From Williamsia soli (GTDB taxonomy: Bacteria > Actinomycetota > Actinomycetes > Mycobacteriales > Mycobacteriaceae), in the NCBI RefSeq assembly GCF_017377795.1, contig NZ_JAFRDR010000001.1, positions 248,001 through 312,000 of the forward strand: a stretch of 64,000 bases of DNA, in the 5' to 3' direction. Of this stretch, positions 62,469 through 64,000 are shown piece after piece. Every line of letters starts with the position of its first letter. The stretch's first letter is position 1. Both the position numbers and the translations under genes were made by a program. The notes beneath the pieces were generated by a model. That model did no database searches. It was not told the DNA's origin and saw only the letters and a program-made list of their open reading frames with translations.

Positions 62469-63227
62469 TCAGTAGACCGCGGTCCGGCCGCCGTCGACCG
62501 GGATGACGGCGCCGGTGGTGTATCCCGCGGCGTCGCCCGCGAGATGTGTCACGAGGCCGGCGATCTCGTCGGGATTGCCCAGACGCCCGGCCGGCAGGCG
62601 GTCGACGATCTTGCCGACGAACTCATCGTCCCAGTTCTCGGCCATGTCGGTGGCGAATCCGCCTGGCATGATGCAGTTCACGCGAACGGTCGGACCGTAC
62701 TCTTGCGCATAGGCCATCGTCAGGGCGTTGAGTCCGTTCTTGGCCGCGGCGTACATCGCCTCGGGCGGACTCGGTCGTACCGCTCCGATGCTGGAGATGT
62801 TGATGATGGAACCGCCGCCGGCGGCCACCATACGTGCACCGGCGACTGCCATCAGCCGGAACGGCCCTTTGAGGTTGACCTCGATGGTCTTGTCCCACAG
62901 AGACTCTGTCACCGAGACCAGATTCTCGGCGAGCGGAGCGATTCCAGCGTTGTTCACGACGATGTCGAGGCTGCCGTACGTGGCGATGATCTCGTCGACG
63001 GCAGGTTCGATCGACTCCCATTTGCCGACGTGCAGTGCGAACGGGTGAGCGCTGCCGGGTCCGGAATCGCCGAGGCTCCGGACAGCTTCCTCGCAGGCGT
63101 CGAGTTTGCGGCTCGAGACGATCACGGTGGCGCCGGCATCGCGTAGCCCTCGGGCGATCGCCAGTCCGAGTCCTCGGCTGGCGCCGGTGACCAGTGCGAC
63201 CTTGCCATCCAAATACGCTGTGCTCAT
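62469..63227 (-). CDS. SDR-family oxidoreductase
   Basis: 252 residues; ATG overlaps the previous stop (ATGA). [40 protein letters not shown], and [11 protein letters not shown] at the end. SSRK after strand 2 indicates NADP(H) preference. Coupled to the acyl-CoA dehydrogenase upstream, so a hydroxyacyl-CoA dehydrogenase-like step is plausible. Confidence 0.88.
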   Translation of the reverse strand: MSTAYLDGKVALVTGASRGLGLAIARGLRDAGATVIVSSRKLDACEEAVRSLGDSGPGSAHPFALHVGKWESIEPAVDEIIATYGSLDIVVNNAGIAPLAENLVSVTESLWDKTIEVNLKGPFRLMAVAGARMVAAGGGSIINISSIGAVRPSPPEAMYAAAKNGLNALTMAYAQEYGPTVRVNCIMPGGFATDMAENWDDEFVGKIVDRLPAGRLGNPDEIAGLVTHLAGDAAGYTTGAVIPVDGGRTAVY

Positions 63228-64000
63228 TTGTATTTCTTCAATTCCAGACGGGCGATCGTACGCAGGTGCACTTCATTGGGGCCATCCGCGATCTGAAGCG
63301 CGCGGGTGATGGCGTGTAGGCGGGCGAGGATCGTGTCGTCGCTGACCCCGGCGGCTCCGAAGGTCTGCACGGCGCGGTTGACCACGTTGTGCGCGACCTC
63401 CATGGCCGATACTTTGATGGCCGCGACCTCGGAGCGCGCCGACGCATTGCCCTTGGTGTCCATCAACCAGGACGACTTCAGGACGAGGAGACGGATCTGA
63501 TCGATCTCGATGCGGCTCCGGGCGATCCACTCCCGGACCACTCCCTGGCTTGCCAGCGGTCCGCCGAACGCAACGCGGTCGATCGAGCGGCGGCACATCA
63601 TCTCGAGTGCGCGCTCGGCCATGCCGATGGCGCGCATGGCGTAGTGCATGCGGCCGGGGCCGAGTCGTCCCTGCGCGATGGCGAATCCGTCGCCCTCGGC
63701 GCCGAGCATGTTCGTCGCGGGCACCCGTACGTCGGTGAACTGGACTTCGCCGTGTCCAAGACGGTCTTTGAAGCCGAACATCGGCAGATCGCGAAGGACC
63801 TCGACGCCGGGAGCGTCTGCGGGTACAAGGATCATGCTCTGCTGCCGGTAGGTCGGGCCTTCGGGGTCTGATTTGCCCATGAAGATGATGAGCTTGCAGT
63901 CCGGGTCCAGGACGCCGGAGGTGTACCACTTGCGGCCGTTGAGAACGTAGTCATCCCCGTCGCGCAGGATGGTCGAGGTGATGTTGGTGGCATCCGAACT
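63224..64000 (-). CDS. Acyl-CoA dehydrogenase (5' part cut by window edge)
   Basis: The frame is open to base 64000; about 258 C-terminal residues are visible. [35 protein letters not shown] and the C-terminal region [16 protein letters not shown] mark the family. At the usual catalytic-Glu position it has Asp (IADGPNEVH), as in ACAD10/11 relatives. It is the upstream gene of the island's minus-strand operon as far as can be seen; the promoter lies outside the window. Confidence 0.88.
   Translation of the reverse strand, partial: SSDATNITSTILRDGDDYVLNGRKWYTSGVLDPDCKLIIFMGKSDPEGPTYRQQSMILVPADAPGVEVLRDLPMFGFKDRLGHGEVQFTDVRVPATNMLGAEGDGFAIAQGRLGPGRMHYAMRAIGMAERALEMMCRRSIDRVAFGGPLASQGVVREWIARSRIEIDQIRLLVLKSSWLMDTKGNASARSEVAAIKVSAMEVAHNVVNRAVQTFGAAGVSDDTILARLHAITRALQIADGPNEVHLRTIARLELKKYK

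Overview
The window is high-GC DNA with the gene content of a mycolic-acid actinobacterium of the Gordonia/Rhodococcus/Mycobacterium group; Gordonia-like is my best guess. The indications are a GlfT2-type galactofuranosyltransferase, an F420-type luciferase-like enzyme, a DUF3263 protein, a SigG-type sigma factor, many TetR regulators and many acyl-CoA dehydrogenases and SDRs. No rRNA, tRNA, insertion sequence, prophage or CRISPR array was recognised. The sequence begins inside an AraC-type regulator and ends inside an acyl-CoA dehydrogenase.

Region by region. 1-2.8 kb: an iron module (AraC regulator, siderophore-binding lipoprotein, siderophore-interacting reductase) with an IdeR/DtxR-like box in the divergent promoter. 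2.8-9.7 kb: single metabolic genes (MDR reductase, lactate-monooxygenase-like flavoenzyme, SDR, MpaB-like haem oxygenase with a divergent TetR, MFS exporter, second TetR). 9.8-12.8 kb: a coupled acyl-CoA dehydrogenase / APH-like kinase / SDR operon preceded by an 18-bp palindrome. 12.9-16.5 kb: NAD-binding DUF2867 protein, histidine phosphatase, DUF3263, luciferase-like oxidoreductase. 16.5-22.2 kb: a 919-residue HAD protein, a methyltransferase and a GlfT2-like galactofuranosyltransferase, probably a glycan or envelope function.

22.2-29.9 kb: an operon for nitrogen release through allophanate (permease, two DUF1989 proteins of the carboxyguanidine deiminase type, a carboxyltransferase, allophanate hydrolase), controlled by a divergent TetR with clear operators. 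The carboxylase has only the carboxyltransferase half; the biotin carboxylase and biotin carrier domains are absent. 29.9-36.2 kb: F420-reductase-like protein, two-component system, VOC protein, ECF sigma factor, DUF72 and BrkB proteins. 36.4-41.7 kb: a sulfur-scavenging operon (SsuD/MsuD, SfnG, SfnB/MsuC-like) divergent from a ROK regulator of the SsuR type. A 20-codon leader ORF with Cys-Cys near its end, followed by a hairpin, precedes the regulator. 41.8-47.9 kb: DrrAB-type exporter, two-domain VOC protein, MerR/TOBE regulator and modABC. 48.1-49.0 kb: a secreted glycine-rich protein.

49.1-64 kb: a catabolic island. Two nearly identical promoter/operator modules drive an FAD dehydrogenase and an operon of hydrolase, ABC importer and two SDRs. 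On the other strand lie an MBL hydrolase, EthD-like protein, TetR, acid-CoA ligase, zinc alcohol dehydrogenase, two SDRs and an acyl-CoA dehydrogenase. This looks like import, oxidation, CoA activation and beta-oxidation of an unidentified, perhaps alicyclic or terpenoid, compound.
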